This document shows, piece by piece, positions 1 to 12,227 of a stretch of 64,000 nucleotides of DNA (position 1 is the stretch's first letter; each line of letters opens with the position of its first letter). The stretch lies in assembly GCF_963678635.1 (NCBI RefSeq), contig NC_087067.1:8169716-8233715 (forward strand). The letters run 5' to 3'. The DNA is from Symsagittifera roscoffensis. Its lineage: Eukaryota > Xenacoelomorpha > Acoela > Convolutidae. The notes under the pieces were generated by a model, which was given only the letters and a program-made list of their open reading frames with translations, was not told the origin of the DNA and did not search any database. The position numbers and the translations under genes are program-made.

Positions 1-869
1 AAAAAACTTATAAGGATAAAAAAATGGTTTATGATCGAGTTTATTTTCCAATATTATTATCTGAGGGCGACGTGGGATCGATTTTTTGACAACAATTTTG
101 GAGAAACTATATATTTCCGAAACCTTGCCAATTACAATGAAATGAAAGCATTTTGTAATGAAAATTGTTATTATCATAAATTTTTTTTCCAGCCAAATGC
201 TTGTTGCAATTTGTTTTTACGATTTCAAAGCCACAATTGGGTTCAAAGCCACAATAAAAAGTTCAATTTTGGCAGTTTTTTTGTAAAAAGATGAGTGGTG
301 AGTTTTTACAAAAAAAATTTCCTAAAATTTGTTCAAAAACATTCTGGAACATGTTCAAGCGCGAACCTAGGAACTTCTCGAGGGGGGGGGGGGGGGGGGG
401 GTGGTGATTTTTCAAAAAAACTTTGAAATTTTTCTCAACCTTTTTTTAGATCGACCAAATTGATTTTCAGAGCTTTCCCAAATCACTATAATGACCCTAT
501 GTTGACCAAATTTTCTGCGACGCAGGCAGTTTTCTCAAAAAACGGTCGTTTTTATGCACTTTTTGGAAACTTTCGACTAAAAAATCGCGTTTTTTTGGCG
601 CGCGCTACCCCCTCAAAACTAGTATATATTGGCGCCCAAGGCGCCTTTAGAAAAATTTTAAGATCAGTCATCCAAAAGTGGATATCTCAAAATAGTACAA
701 AAAGGGGACCCTTTGTGTCTGCAGGGGGTCAAATCCCTGAGAGAAAGAGGGTCCAGACTCCCCCGCCCCTCCCTCTTAAATCCGCTACTTCCCATCCCCC
801 TATCGCACAGTCAATCTGCTCCTGCATGTTATAATTAGAAAAAAGTTCAGGAAGATCTTTTTTTTTCAG
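1..869. other. 5' flank with GC-rich dispersed repeat (copy B1)
   Basis: No coding exon is recognised here. A G20 homopolymer lies at 382-401. Positions about 365-790 form one copy of a dispersed repeat seen at least seven times in the window. It is marked by a GCGCGC box, a GGCGCC...GGCGCC segment and an end near a stretch resembling AGGGGCGGATTTA. The short open frames at 31-294 and 460-834 are low-complexity or repeat-derived. The stretch ends with a strong polypyrimidine tract and AG at 868-869, the acceptor of the next exon. Confidence 0.55.
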
Positions 870-887
870 TCGGAGTGGCTCAGTTTC

Positions 888-3800
888 ATGGATCTTCCCC
901 AAGAGGAGCTTATGAAACAATACACTGATCTGCTAGCCGAAATCAGCAGAATCCAGAAAGAGAACCGACTGTTTCTCCAGTTCATTGAGACACACGCCGA
1001 CCAACACGTCATGGAAGAAATCGAAGAGAAAAAGGAAAACCGATTATTTAACTTTCGACTATTTTCCTCCTCCAAACCCCTACCGATATTTCCTATTATC
1101 TGTTTTCATGATCCAATTCCCTTCATGTTTTTAGTTATTTTGATCATAAGGCAAATGCATAATGTTCAGTAGCGTGCCGAGGGGGTGGGGGCGGGGGGTT
1201 GGGTCGAACGCCTTTTTCCTTCATTTCTGGTTGCCAAATTTTTCCAAAAGGTCCTCCCTTTAGTATAAATTTATGACATCAATTTTTTGTTGAACAAACT
1301 GAAAAAATTTCTAAAGGCGCCTTTGACGCCTATAAGTCTAATTTTGAGGAGGTAGCGCGCAGAAAAAAGCGCATTTTTTTGGTCAACATTTCCAAATAGT
1401 GCTTAAAACGCCTTTTTGGCCTTTTTTTGAAAAATTTTCCTGCGGCGCGAAAAAGTTTTCACAAAAAATTTTTCACCCTCACCCCCCCCCCCCTAGAAAA
1501 AGTTCATACGCACGCACGCCACTGGTAATGTTATATCAACGCTGAAATAGTTTCTCAAAACTGAAATTCAAATGCGGGGGAGGGGGGATTAAATGAGTTT
1601 AACTTTTAAACATTTAACTAGCCAGAAAAAATGGCAAAAAAGTCAAAAAAGAAACTCAAGATGTTGGAGTTATACAAAGCGGCTCTTCTCCCCCCCCCCC
1701 CCTCCACCTCAGACGAGCTTCATTTTTTTAGTGTAACGAGTGGTTGTACGAGGTTGATTATAAAGACCAAATATGTTTGTCAAGGCCTAATTAGTCTATA
1801 TGTCAATTTTCATAACAATCGGACAATGTGGTCAACAAACTTACTTGTAAAAATTTGCAGGGGGGAAAGGAAAAAGAGCCTACAAGGCGTTTATACTATT
1901 TGCTATACAGTGAAAATATTTGTTTTTCTATAGATTTTTGTTTTACTATTATAGGCTCTTTCAAACATTTTTTTTCTAAACAATTTTAAACAAAATTGAA
2001 CCGTTATGAACCAAAATTAAACACGGCAGAATCATAACTTATCCAACCACAATATGTTCTTATATATTGAACCCTTTCGCAATCCAACTCATAATCTAGG
2101 GTTAAAATTTTTTGTCCAATTATCCCCTTCCTTCAATTATACCTAATTCGATTACATGAAAAATTGTACGCGGCCATTTTATATAAATTGAAAGTTGAAT
2201 TGGCACTTAAAAGGAAAAAGTTCGACGATCTATGCGACGAAGACGAATTTTTGAGCCCATTCGACGAGTCGTGTCTGACAAGTTAAACTTGAAAAAAGCG
2301 ACAGGCAACAAACCTAGAAACCTCATGGAAACGATGTTGCAAGCCAAACGTCTGAAAGAAGAGATTCGGCTTTATGAGAATTCGACGCTTGATGTTTGGC
2401 AAAAAATTGATATCTGTCTTATTGCATTGAGCAGTGAAAGGATTTCGAACCGAATCGACGACGATAAGTGTGCAAAAGAGTACTTGGAAGTTATTTCGAA
2501 TCTAGATCTGGTCAATTTTCACATCAACGAGCTGAAAGACCTTGAAAATGAGTTTGACAGGATTTGCTATAAGAGTTATAACGGGAAAACTGATTCTTAT
2601 GATGCAGATAAAATTAAATTTTACTTCGAAAGGCAGTTGAACGCAAGGAGTGCTTCGTTAGCTCGACAACTTTTGTTGAAAAACAAATTGGCAAATGAGT
2701 TGAGGTCAAAAAAGATGAAGGAAAAATTGAAAGCTAAACATTTAGCCAATATTGCAGAGCAAAATAAAAATTTGCTGTTGGCTGCAAGTGAATCTCCAGA
2801 ATCTTTAGCGGCTCTTCAAACAAATCAAAAAGGTTCATGCTTCTTTTTATCACGCGGCAATGACTTTTTAAGGATAATTTTTTTGTCAAAAAAGATATGG
2901 AAACAGACAATGGTCGCGACAGACAACTTTTATACAGTGCTGATTTAAATTCTCCGGACGAAACGAACAAAACTTGAATTTTCAAACGCGTTTTTCTCAA
3001 ATTGATCAAGATTAGACAAAAAAAGAAGAGAAAGAAAGTTGCTTAGAATTTCACCAGAATTAATATGGTGCCATTTTTTCGCCGAAATTCTCAACAAAAA
3101 TTTTACCCCAAAAATGGGTCATTTTGGCTTTTTTCAATTAATCAAGAATTACGCTGAAACTATTTCGTTAATTGATATGAAAATTATATCACAGGAAGCC
3201 TCTTACGCAGTTCAACAAAGTATAAGAAAAGTTCAATCTCCAAAAACCAGTATAAATGAAAAAAAATTTTCACTTGATAGTCAATAAGTGTGATTTTTAC
3301 TATATAAAACACAGAATTTCTGTTTAAAAATAAATTTTAAACAATTTGCGCAAATTTTTGGAAATTTAACCCTCGTTAAACTTTGTTGAGCTGCGTAAGA
3401 GGCTTCCTGTGATATAATTTTCATATCAATTAACAAAGTAGTTTCAGCGTAATTTTGATTAATTGAAAAAAGCCGAAATGACCCATTTTTGGGGTAAAAT
3501 TTTTGTTGAGAATTTTGGAGAAAAAATGGCACCATATTAATTCTGGTGATATTCTAAGCAATTTTTGTCCTGTTCACTTTTTGTTTAATCTTAACCCAAT
3601 TCTACAAAAAAATTGTTTGAAAATTCAAGTTTTGATCGTTTTGTCCGGATAATTTAAATCAGCACTGTATAGGTTGGCATGATTTTTTTTCTCACTTTTT
3701 TCATTAAGGCACTCAATGTTGATTTTTCACAGCTTGGGTTCTGATTTCTTTTCAAGTTCAGTTCATTTCCTTTGTTAAAACGTGATCGACGTCCTAAAAA

Positions 3801-6800
3801 CGTGATCGACTTCTGGTTTCGAAGTGGAATTTAATTTTCAGAGTTCCCAGCCAAATAAAGTTTTTACCTATTGATCCCATATACTCAAATTGAATAAATT
3901 CATAAATTATTCTACAAGTTCAAAGAGCATCTATTTTTTTCTTTGAAATTTGAAAATTGAGATTTTTTCAAAAAATAAGTCAGTATTTTTCTGTTTACTT
4001 GCGTCCATTGACTCTTTTCCTACTGCATGTTGGCTGTACTTTTGTGTACGATCATTGCCAACCGAACGGGTATTTTGTCATATAAATAGCTTCTGGAATG
4101 CGTAAGTTTTCCACTATGAAGGAAAACACGCTCACTTTTATAGGTTTTTAGAAGTCTTTTCTTGGTCAAACTTGTTTTTATCATGTTTTGGTTTTAACCT
4201 GATTTTAAATCCAAAAACCTTCTGAAAATTAGGTGTTGATAAATCAGCTCCCCCAGATGACAGCCTCGATGGGGGAGGGGGGTCGGGTGGGGGCAAAGTG
4301 CAACAGTGGATGATTGACAAGGAGTTAATGGAACTGGAGAAGCAGAAAGAATTCCTGGAAAGACTGCGGGTGACTTCATCGGGAACTGGACTGCGATTGG
4401 CTGACATAACAGTGAAGTATCAACGGGTGAAAACGGAGCTGAAGGAAGCGCACCAGAAGAAAAAAGATTTAACCGAACAGATTATTAAAACTACTAATGG
4501 CTAGTATTAGTATTCTTGATTTAAAAACTCGTATAATCGTGTAGGCAACAAGGTATTTTAATGCTAGCAAAATCATGTAAGCACACTAACGAATTTAGGG
4601 AGGGCGGTGGGTGGTGTAGCGGACGCTATTTTCTTCCCTCGGGGATTCGACACCTTGCCGAACAAAAGGGTCCCCCTTTTACTATTTTGGGCTATCCATT
4701 TTTCGCTGACGGACCCTAAACTTATTCAAAAGGAGCCTTCGGCGCCAATTTTTACTAATTTTGAGGGGGAGGCGCGCGCCGAAAAAAAAAATTGTCTGTT
4801 TTGACCAGTTTTTTTTTCTTCAAAATTTCGCCCCTTTTAAATCTACTGGCACATTTCGCCCCTAACAATTTAACACATTTCGTCCTCGCACGTTTCGCCC
4901 CTAAGTTATTACACAGTTAAAGAACCGCCCCTTTTAAATCTACTGGCACATTTCGCCCCTAACAATTTAACACATTTCGTCCTCGCACGTTTCGCCCCTA
5001 AATTATTACACAGTTAAAGAACCGCCGCTTTCTTAATGGCGAAATGCGTGAGGGGCGAATTGTGTAAATACTCTTGGGAGAGCTCGGAAAATCAATTTAG
5101 TCAGCCTAAAAAAGGTCGAAAATATTTTCGAATTATTTTAAATGCCCCCTCCCTCAGGAAAACCTTATATCCGCCCCTGCGCGAGCAGCAACCAACAACA
5201 ACAAGACTGCTCGCATCAGGGCAAAACCCTGAATGTTCCGACTGCCTGTTAAGGTCTGTGGAGCTGTAATAACATTAAAAACATTAAATGTAATAAAATA
5301 AAACCCTATATCCGCCCCTGCGCAAGCAGCAACCAACTACAACAAGACTGCTCGCATCAGGGCGAAACCCTGAATGTTCCGACTGCCTGTTAAGGTCTGT
5401 TGAGCTGTAATAACATTAAAAAAATTAAATGTAATAAAATAAAATGATTTTTTTTTTAAATTTGAGATTTTTTGTGAAAATCATCCTCCCACACGCCATA
5501 TAAACAACAAAAGGATAGATGCTCCTTTTAATTCATCAATTATGACAAATAAACTTCTTTTAACCAATTTAGAACGACTTCTAAGAAGGATTAAATATCC
5601 GCTTACGCATTAATAGCGCGAAATATATCGCGCGTTAATTGTCCCAAATTGGCCAAAATGGCTATGTTTAAAACCCAATATCCTTAGGAAAAAAGATCAC
5701 AGATGAAATATCTTTTCAAATTTAAGCTTAGGACAACAATACCTTTCAAATGAGATTTTAAAAAGTCCCGTCAAAAATGGCTAGTTAAAAAGTCGACATT
5801 TTTCTGAAGAAAAAAAAACCCACCTCGCCGGCATCCAAGTTTAGGCGTAAATAATTGATTATGACGGATTATTCTGATGATTTTTTGATAATTATAATTG
5901 ATTATCATTACCAAAATTAGATTTTTAAAGGATTTATAATTAATTATAATCGTGATATTTTTCAAGAAATTATAATCTGTTATAATCGATTATAATTGAT
6001 TATAGTTCTTACAAAAAACCTTTAGAATCACTTATAATTGATTATAATCGATTATAATCTCTTATTTTGCCAAAACTTTGTCAATTCAAATCTTTAATCG
6101 AGTTATATCTTTTGAGTTATTATTTTTTTGTAGCCTTCAGAAGAGTTGAGAACAGAAGAGTTGAGCGTCCAAGAATCGGACAATGCTATTCCACAGCTAC
6201 AATTTCAAGACCAGACGCCGATCCCTAAATCCTGTTCAGAACGAATGTGTGTCTCTTTCAGCCCAGATTTGCAATCAGCATGTGAAGCAAACAACAACCT
6301 GAACGAGACTATAGAATCAACCATAGAGAATTTTCCAAAAATTGTCAAAAAACTGAAAACATCAATATCAGTGATTTTCAAATCTTTAATCAATCAAGGA
6401 CTGCAGGATATTAAAGAGTCTGTGTTAAAGGAGACCATGGAAACAATAGAGATGGAGACGAGAAAATGCAAATTGAAAAGTGTATCAGAAGCAGAACTCC
6501 TAGAAGGATACAATAGGCGGGAAAATGGATTACCGGAAGTGAAGAGAACAGGCGATAACGGCCAAAGGTTTTTTGAAGACTACAATCAGGGTATTGAAAA
6601 AGTGTTGAGTGTAGCTAGTGAAATGGGTGCGCTGGTTGAAAAGTCAGATATCTCAATTGCCCATAGGTTACCTGGAAAAAATCAAATGCTCGAGCAATGA
6701 TTGTGAGCTTCTGTAGGCGAGTGTCAAAAGTGGACCTTCTCCGAAAAAATAAGGAATTTCAACCAATCTCAATCGATGAGCTCAGTCAAAGTTTTCGAAG

Positions 6801-9800
6801 ACCTAACGGCCCCGCGACTCAAGTTTTTCACCCTTACGAAACAAGACGGAAGCTTCGAATCTATCTGAACAAGAGAAGGGAGTATTTTTCTCGAATTCAA
6901 GGATTCAACGCATTGTGTACGAGGACTCTATGAAAGAGGAATGAAGCTGCAATACTCAATGAATCGAATAGAAAGCTGCTTCGTAAAGCAATAGCAACCA
7001 TTATCAAAACCATTCCCTTGCCGAAACCCTAATTCATTTTCAAAAGTTACTAAAATATTCCATATGAATGAACGTTCGTTACATAAACAACATGATGAGT
7101 TGGAAGCACTTGTAAGTTCCCTTGAGTCACCACCTAATATTATTTGCCTAAGCGAATTATGGTTACATGAATATTACGACAAACACAGCTATAAAACAAA
7201 AGGTTATCATGAGGTAATTAGTAAGCCAAGAGCAAGTACTCGTGGAGGGGTGATGATACAATTGAAAGAAAACGTAACTTTAATCGAAGAATCACCAGCG
7301 GAACTTGAAGAAAGTTTAACAATTTTGGTTAGGATTAATCAAGAATTCTTCTTGATAATGTTTGTGTACAACCCTCCTGAAACCGACAAATTTTACTTTA
7401 TAGAACAGTTTAAAAATGTTCTTGACACATTTTCTGCCGAAAATTATCGGGTCATAATATGCGGTGATTTGAATATTGATTTCTTAAAAACTAACAACCT
7501 CTCTTCAAAGTATATTGATACTATAGAAGGCAACGTCTTCGATCAGGTGATTAAACAACTAACACGAATAGGAAATACATGTGATACTCATCTGGACCAC
7601 AAAATGGTGGAAAATTTTAATGTAAAAATGCTTATACGCTTGAATATCAAATTTTCTCTGACCACTTGCCCATTATCCTAGAGCTGATTACCACAACCTC
7701 GCATATGCAATCTTCAAATTCTTATCGTGATAAAACTTTTTTGAAATCTAAACCTCCAATCGAAAACTTCAATTTCACTTTAATGCATGAATTTCAGAAA
7801 ATTAAAAGGTTCGAAAACACATCCTAAGTTAATGACCTGTTTGAAGATTACCAATCTAGATACGATTTTATAATAAATAGATCTGCGCCGCTTAGAATAT
7901 CAAAAAACAAGAAACGAAGCATTGACTGCCCCTGGATGTGCAATCATATAAAAAACGCAATATCCAAGCGTAACAGACTCCATAAAGCTTGGCCAAAAAA
8001 CAAAAACAACGTTAGAGCAAGATTTCGTTTCGAATCTGCCGAAAGTAAAAATGAAATTGAAACTAAAAAATGTTAAAAAAAAGTTTTACTGTAATAAGTT
8101 CAAAAATTGCTTTGGTGACTCAAGGAAAGTATACAAGGAATGATTTAAAGGGTATAACAAATACATCAAGTAGAACAATAGTTTCGGTAAATGGAAGTAG
8201 TGGCGACGTTGTTAGCGATAAACTAGCTGTCGCAAATGAGTTCAATGACTTCTTTTCTTCTATTGGCAGTCATTTAGCAAACCAAATACCCAAATTGAAA
8301 TCCAATCAACTTTGTTCAGAGCCTCGTTTTTGCATGCGTTTAAATTCAATCCGTGAATTTGAAGTTGAAGTCATTCTTTCAGCGCTACAAAACAAACTAT
8401 CTTCTGGAATAGATGGAATTAGTAATCTAATTGCTAAAACTAGTTCTTTCGCATTTGTTCCGTTCCTGAAAAAACTCATTGAACTATCCTTTAAATCAGA
8501 GTGTTTTCCTACCGCTTTGGCTCAAGCGGTAGTATATCCTTTATACAAAGTAGGATCGAAATTGGATGTCAGTAACTATCGGCCAATATCACTTCTTGTA
8601 ACCTTGAGTAAGGTATTTGAACGTGCAATGTACAACCGAGCGTATAGCAATCTTGAAGCAAACTCACTAATTTATATTAAACAGTTTGGTCTCCAAAAAA
8701 AACAGTACTATTGATGCTATTGCCGAAGTAACAGAGAAATGTCGCTTAGATAAAACCAAATCACCCAAGAGAACAGTTTTTCTTGATTTAAAAAAAGCTT
8801 TTGACACACTGGATCACGAGATTCTTTTTCATAAGTTGAAAATGTATGGTGTCAGTGGAAAAAGTCTACTTTGGTTTAAAAGTTACTTGAAGCACCGCAA
8901 ACAACTTGTCCAAATTGGTGAAACGCGATCAACGTGGCGAAATCTTGAATGTGGTATCCCATAGGGATCCTTGAGCCCTCTGCTGTCACTTATATATATA
9001 AAAAAACCTTCCAAAAGTCTGTAAATTTAGTGAAGTTTTTCTCTTAGCCGACGACACAAACGTCACTCGACTAAACTGCTCAGTTGAGAGCTTCAATCAA
9101 GACTTAGAAGCTATAAATAAATGGTTAATTTCGAAGAAATTATCTCTAAATATGGATAAAACGGTACAAGTTAATGTATCTCTTAACAGTGCTTTGAACC
9201 ATCAATAATTTGTTAATAGAATACCCTTGAAAATTGAAGGGTCATGCAATTATCTTGGTGTTTATGTAGAAACTAAATTATCATTTAATTCTCACACTAA
9301 TTTCATACGATCCAAGCTTAGGAAACAGTGTGGCATTGTTTCGAAAATGCGTCATTATGTTCCCAAAACTGTTATGATTGATTATTATGGCTCTAATGTT
9401 CAGCCCATTTTGCAATATGGAATATTAGTGTATGGTTGCACTTCCTACACAAACCTTTTACCACTTTTTTTAACCCAAAAAATTATTCGATTTATTTTTT
9501 TCAAAAAAAAATATGAAAACGTTTGAAAAGTTCTTAATGATGAAAAGTTTTTAACAGTTCACGAGCTGCATATATTTGAACTCCTCAAATTTGCTTTGCA
9601 ATCAATAGCAGGACTACACTCTGAAACTTTTTTAAACGAGCTTTTTGTATTTGATAAACCGTCGTATAAGACCAGAAGGTCAAATTTTAATCTAATGAAA
9701 ATTCCTAATTTCAAAAACAAAAATCAAAGAGCTTGAATAAGTTACATAGAGCTAATCTGTCTAATATATACTCAGACAAATTACTTAATTCCAAAAGTTT

Positions 9801-12227
9801 TTGATCAAGTTTCAATTTCAGATATTCAACGCATTATCCACGAAATTCGGGATTTGTTTATATTAAGCAATGAAGAGCTAATCAAATTTGTTTCTTGTTG
9901 ACATTTTTTTTGTGGATGCAAGTATAATGCTGGAGGATAACAGATGTGGAGTGCCTGCTTGTTTGAATTTTTTTCTAAGTATATTTGTATAATGCTTTCA
10001 ATGCGTCTTCGGTTTTTCGAAGACCACACTTGGGCTTGTTAGCTGGTTACTGTCGCATGGGCTCGGTTGGATGTCTACTAAACCTTTAGCCCCCAATCAG
10101 CTCTGCTGATGTAAGATAGGCTTCATGGGATGGGACACATCTAGAAAAAGCAGTAACCATAAAGGGAACAAGTTCAAGTTTTGTTTTTGAAACCGAATAG
10201 GGGTGCCTACGACTAACGAGTTTCAGAAAATATAAGTGATGAATTTGAACTAACTTCTTCTTTAATTTAGTTTTATACCGACTACGATTGAACAATCACT
10301 TTAAATATTGATACAGAGCTTGGACGTTATGTCATTAACCTGTCTAGACAATGCCTTAAATCTGCTGCTTTATGTTTACTCAAACCTGAGTTTTTTTTTT
10401 CCAATATTTCCTTTTATGTTTTCAGATTTATATATTTTTCCTTGTATTTGAAGATCACAAATTTGTCTTTCATTTGATAAAACGGGCAGTGCTGTGTAAT
10501 CAAATTGGGTTCGTTAACTGTCCCCTCACTGTTTCTGGTGCTTCATATTTAAATTCTCTTTGTATGCAAATTTACCATGAACAATGAGAAACAAATTCTT
10601 TCTTTCTTTCTTTGTGCCAGTAAAAAGTCTCTAAAAAAGAGATCTCTTGAACACTTTGGTTCATCTGAACAAAAAGTTTTACCTCGAAACAAAATTTCCA
10701 TTGAGATTTCATATTAGTGGAAAGATTCCCGCGGTAGATGCAAAAATAAATCTTCCGAATCAATCATGGAACTAAATCAATTTGCTGATGTTTGGTGGTT
10801 AAAAAGCTGAAAAATATGCATCACAAAACAACTCCAATGGGGAAGAAGTGAAAAAAAAACTTATAAATTTGAAGTGATTGGAAAACTTTATAAAAATTTT
10901 TCATTTTTCATAGGAACCAGCGTCTACAAAAAGCATAAATAATAAGCAATTTAGATGCAATAATTTAGATGCAATTTAGAAGACAAAATGGACAAGCAAA
11001 AGGGATTATGATCAATTTTAATCGATTATAATGGATTTTTGGGCAAATTTTATGAATTAGAAATTTCAATAAAAATAATGGATTATAATCAATTACAATT
11101 GATTATAATTGTATCCAAAAATGGACGATTAAAAAATCGATTATAATGGATTATAATTAAGTATAATTTGATCTTAAAAAGAGACAAGACTGCTCGTATC
11201 AGGGCGAAGCCCTGAACCCTGAATGTTCCGACTGCCATTTAAAGTTTATGGAGCAGTAATAACATTAAAAAATTGAATGAAATAAAACTAAATGGAATTT
11301 TTTTTTTAAATTTGAAATTGTTTGATAAAAATTATCCCCCCACACCCCATATAAAGTACAAAAGGATAAATTTAGCTCCTCGTAACAAATGAATTATGGC
11401 AAATAAGCTTCTTTTAATCAATTTGGAATGATTTCTAAGACGGATTAACTCTCCGCTTTCGCGTTAAGAGCGCGAAATATATCGCGCGTTAATTGTCCCA
11501 AATTGGCCAAAAAGGCAATCTTTAAACCCTCATAACTTTACAAAAAAATGATCACAGGTGAAATATCTTTTCAATTTTGAGCTCAGGACAAGAACACCCT
11601 TCGAATGATATTAAAAAAATTCCGTGAAAAATGGCTAGTTAAAAAGTCGAAATTTGTCTGAAGAAAAAAGAACCCACCCCGAGCACAAATATTCCGTCAC
11701 TTTCGTATCGAAAGTCGGAACAAAAAGATAATCGAGTATTAATTGATTAAAATCGATTGTTTCTCAATTTTAGTAAGACTGGAACTAAAATCGTAATGTA
11801 ATCGCTTGTTAACGCTTGAAACTGGATGCTGCCGAGCACAAATATTCCGTTACTTTGGTTACGAAAGTCGAAACAAAAACACGATTGATGTGATTGCTGT
11901 ATTATTGCTTACGTTCATAAAAAGAGCCCTCCCAAATAATAAAACGAAGTAGGTTTTTCAGATGTAGAAGCTCTTGGCCGTGACCTCGAAATCCAGACTG
12001 TGATTCTAAATGACGTCGAGAGCAAGAACCTCAACTTAGTGGACAAATACATCCGACCAAGGCCTTCTCGATCGGCCCACTCGCAAATCATGCTGAACGG
12101 CGAGGTATACGAGCTAAGAAAACAGATGGCCATTTGGGAGAGAAAATGTCAGATCAAAGAACACGAATTGACCAACTTAAAGGCCAAACATAAAATGATT
12201 GTAACTGAAAAAGATATATATGCATAA
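888..12227 (+). CDS. CCDC113: CCDC113/CFAP263-like ciliary coiled-coil protein, four coding exons
   Basis: Coding exons are 888-1034 (exon opens at 870 after a T-rich tract and CAG), 2214-2832, 4233-4499 and 11962-12227 (TAA). Together they give 432 residues in one frame; human CCDC113 is about 377. The protein is charged and coiled-coil. The N-terminus ([11 protein letters not shown]...QKENRLF) fits the family's first helix. Exon 3 carries QQWMIDKEL and [12 protein letters not shown], matching the conserved QQLKIEN and LKLSSGNTL region. Exon 4 has [13 protein letters not shown], matching the conserved WERK segment near the family C-terminus. CCDC113 works with CCDC96 in ciliary axonemes and centriolar satellites. 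Introns are GA-AG (1035-2213), GT-AG (2833-4232) and GC-AG (4500-11961), and the phases agree. The exon 1/2 junction is the least certain. CCDC96, which shares the domain, is the main alternative. Confidence 0.6.
1035..2213 (+). other. Intron 1 of CCDC113-like gene, probable GA-AG
   Basis: No GT donor keeps exon 1 open into exon 2. A GA donor at 1035 and an AG acceptor at 2212-2213 preserve phase 0 on both sides. The junctions lie within a shared AAAAGGAAAA direct repeat, so the exact cut is partly ambiguous, but only this register ends in AG. The intron contains a reverse-oriented copy (B2, about 1170-1520) of the GC-rich dispersed repeat and a polyC run near 1690. The 1631-1933 open frame is not convincing. 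Confidence 0.4.
2935..3667. mobile_element. Tc1/mariner-type MITE with long inverted repeats
   Basis: The ends read CAGTGCTGATTTAAAT and its reverse complement, each flanked by TA (2933-2934 and 3668-3669), the usual Tc1/mariner target duplication. The arms pair over roughly 300 bases: left about 2935-3235, right about 3370-3667, sharing the CACAGGAAGCCTCTTACGC and CCAAAAATGGGTCATTT blocks. There is no transposase. The mirrored open frames at 3039-3287 and 3281-3535 are simply the two arms. It lies in intron 2 of the CCDC113-like gene. Confidence 0.75.
3668..4232. other. Rest of intron 2, no feature seen
   Basis: AT-rich intronic DNA with a duplicated AAACGTGATCGAC motif near 3778-3810. Nothing coding is seen before the acceptor CTGAAAATTAG at 4222-4232. 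Confidence 0.5.
4600..5450. repeat. Intron 3 repeat cluster: GC-rich repeat copy B3 and two short tandem duplications
   Basis: Positions 4600-4830 are a reverse-oriented copy of the GC-rich dispersed repeat. Positions about 4838-5033 hold two copies of an 87-bp unit rich in TTTCGCCCCTAA. Positions about 5165-5450 hold two copies of a 141-bp unit beginning ATATCCGCCCCTGCGC, which runs into repeat family A. The open frame at 5036-5269 is repeat sequence. Confidence 0.6.
5343..5830 (+). repeat. Repeat family A, copy 1
   Basis: This is one of four copies of a roughly 500-bp repeat (others at 11183-11720, 14564-15087 and, inverted, 15506-16050). It begins CAAGACTGCTCG and has a characteristic internal palindrome GCGCGAAATATATCGCGCG. 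Copies 2 to 4 also end with CTTTCGTATCGAAAG next to CGGAACAA. Confidence 0.8.
5870..6068. repeat. AT-rich palindromic repeat (GATTATAATC type)
   Basis: Degenerate repeats of GATTATAATCGATTATAATT, mostly self-complementary, lie directly upstream of the LINE. A matching block lies at 11008-11168 beyond it. Confidence 0.6.
6146..6936 (+). pseudogene. LINE ORF1 (nucleic-acid-binding protein), frameshifted
   Basis: Frame one runs 6146-6697 and carries the ORF1-type segment [13 protein letters not shown], then [21 protein letters not shown] single-base shift near 6680-6697 moves the reading to the frame of 6697-6933, which continues with [20 protein letters not shown]. That is the expected next block of this ORF1 class: a coiled coil followed by an RNA-binding region. 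ORF1 proteins coat LINE RNA. The frameshift indicates a dead copy. Confidence 0.7.
7064..9901 (+). pseudogene. LINE ORF2: APE endonuclease plus reverse transcriptase, broken
   Basis: The endonuclease (7064-7681) shows [15 protein letters not shown] and [10 protein letters not shown], the expected acidic and Asn-Asp motifs of the exonuclease-endonuclease-phosphatase fold. It goes out of frame after the LDH motif near 7600. The RT is split over 8070-8714 (SNYRPISLL), 8686-8964 ([16 protein letters not shown], motif A, then GIP followed by TAG where Gln is expected), a LADDTNV catalytic motif near 9042-9062 in another frame, and a C-terminal part at 9227-9526 onward to TGA at 9899-9901. The product would nick target DNA and reverse-transcribe the LINE RNA. 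This copy cannot make a full enzyme. Confidence 0.8.
9902..11182. other. Intron 3 between LINE and repeat A copy 2
   Basis: This may include the LINE 3' UTR. Nothing coding is recognised. Positions 11008-11168 are a second block of GATTATAATC-type palindromic repeats. Confidence 0.45.
11183..11720 (+). repeat. Repeat family A, copy 2
   Basis: Same order as copy 1: GACAAGACTGCTCG start, CCCTGAATGTTCCGACTGCC, the GCGCG palindrome, and an end at CTTTCGTATCGAAAGTCGGAACAA. A second copy of the terminal block (GAGCACAAATATTCCGTTAC) recurs at about 11834-11875. Confidence 0.8.

Larger units (their letters stand above)
6100..10000 (+). mobile_element. Decayed non-LTR (LINE) retrotransposon, CR1/Jockey-like
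   Basis: ORF1 remnants (6146-6936) are followed by an ORF2 with an APE-type endonuclease and a reverse transcriptase (7064-9901), all on the plus strand. At least five frameshifts or stops interrupt it. Both ends are approximate: upstream lies an AT-rich palindromic repeat and no 3' tail was resolved. The element is inside intron 3 of the CCDC113-like gene, in the sense direction. Confidence 0.8.

Noticed and set aside
2178-2285. Alternative plus frame before exon 2 (acidic, reading [10 protein letters not shown])
   Set aside because: It ends at TAA and cannot join the long downstream frame. The other frame gives an Arg-rich run like the CCDC113 family and keeps phase with exon 1.
3039-3535. 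Two similar open frames on opposite strands
   Set aside because: They are the two arms of the inverted-repeat MITE at 2935-3667, so similarity reflects the repeat and not duplicated genes.
4500-4512. TAG at 4502-4504 as the stop codon of the CCDC113-like gene, or a GT donor at 4503
   Set aside because: Stopping here loses the conserved C-terminal WERK region. The GT donor would create a TAA on joining. The GC donor at 4500 joins 11962 in phase and restores the family order.
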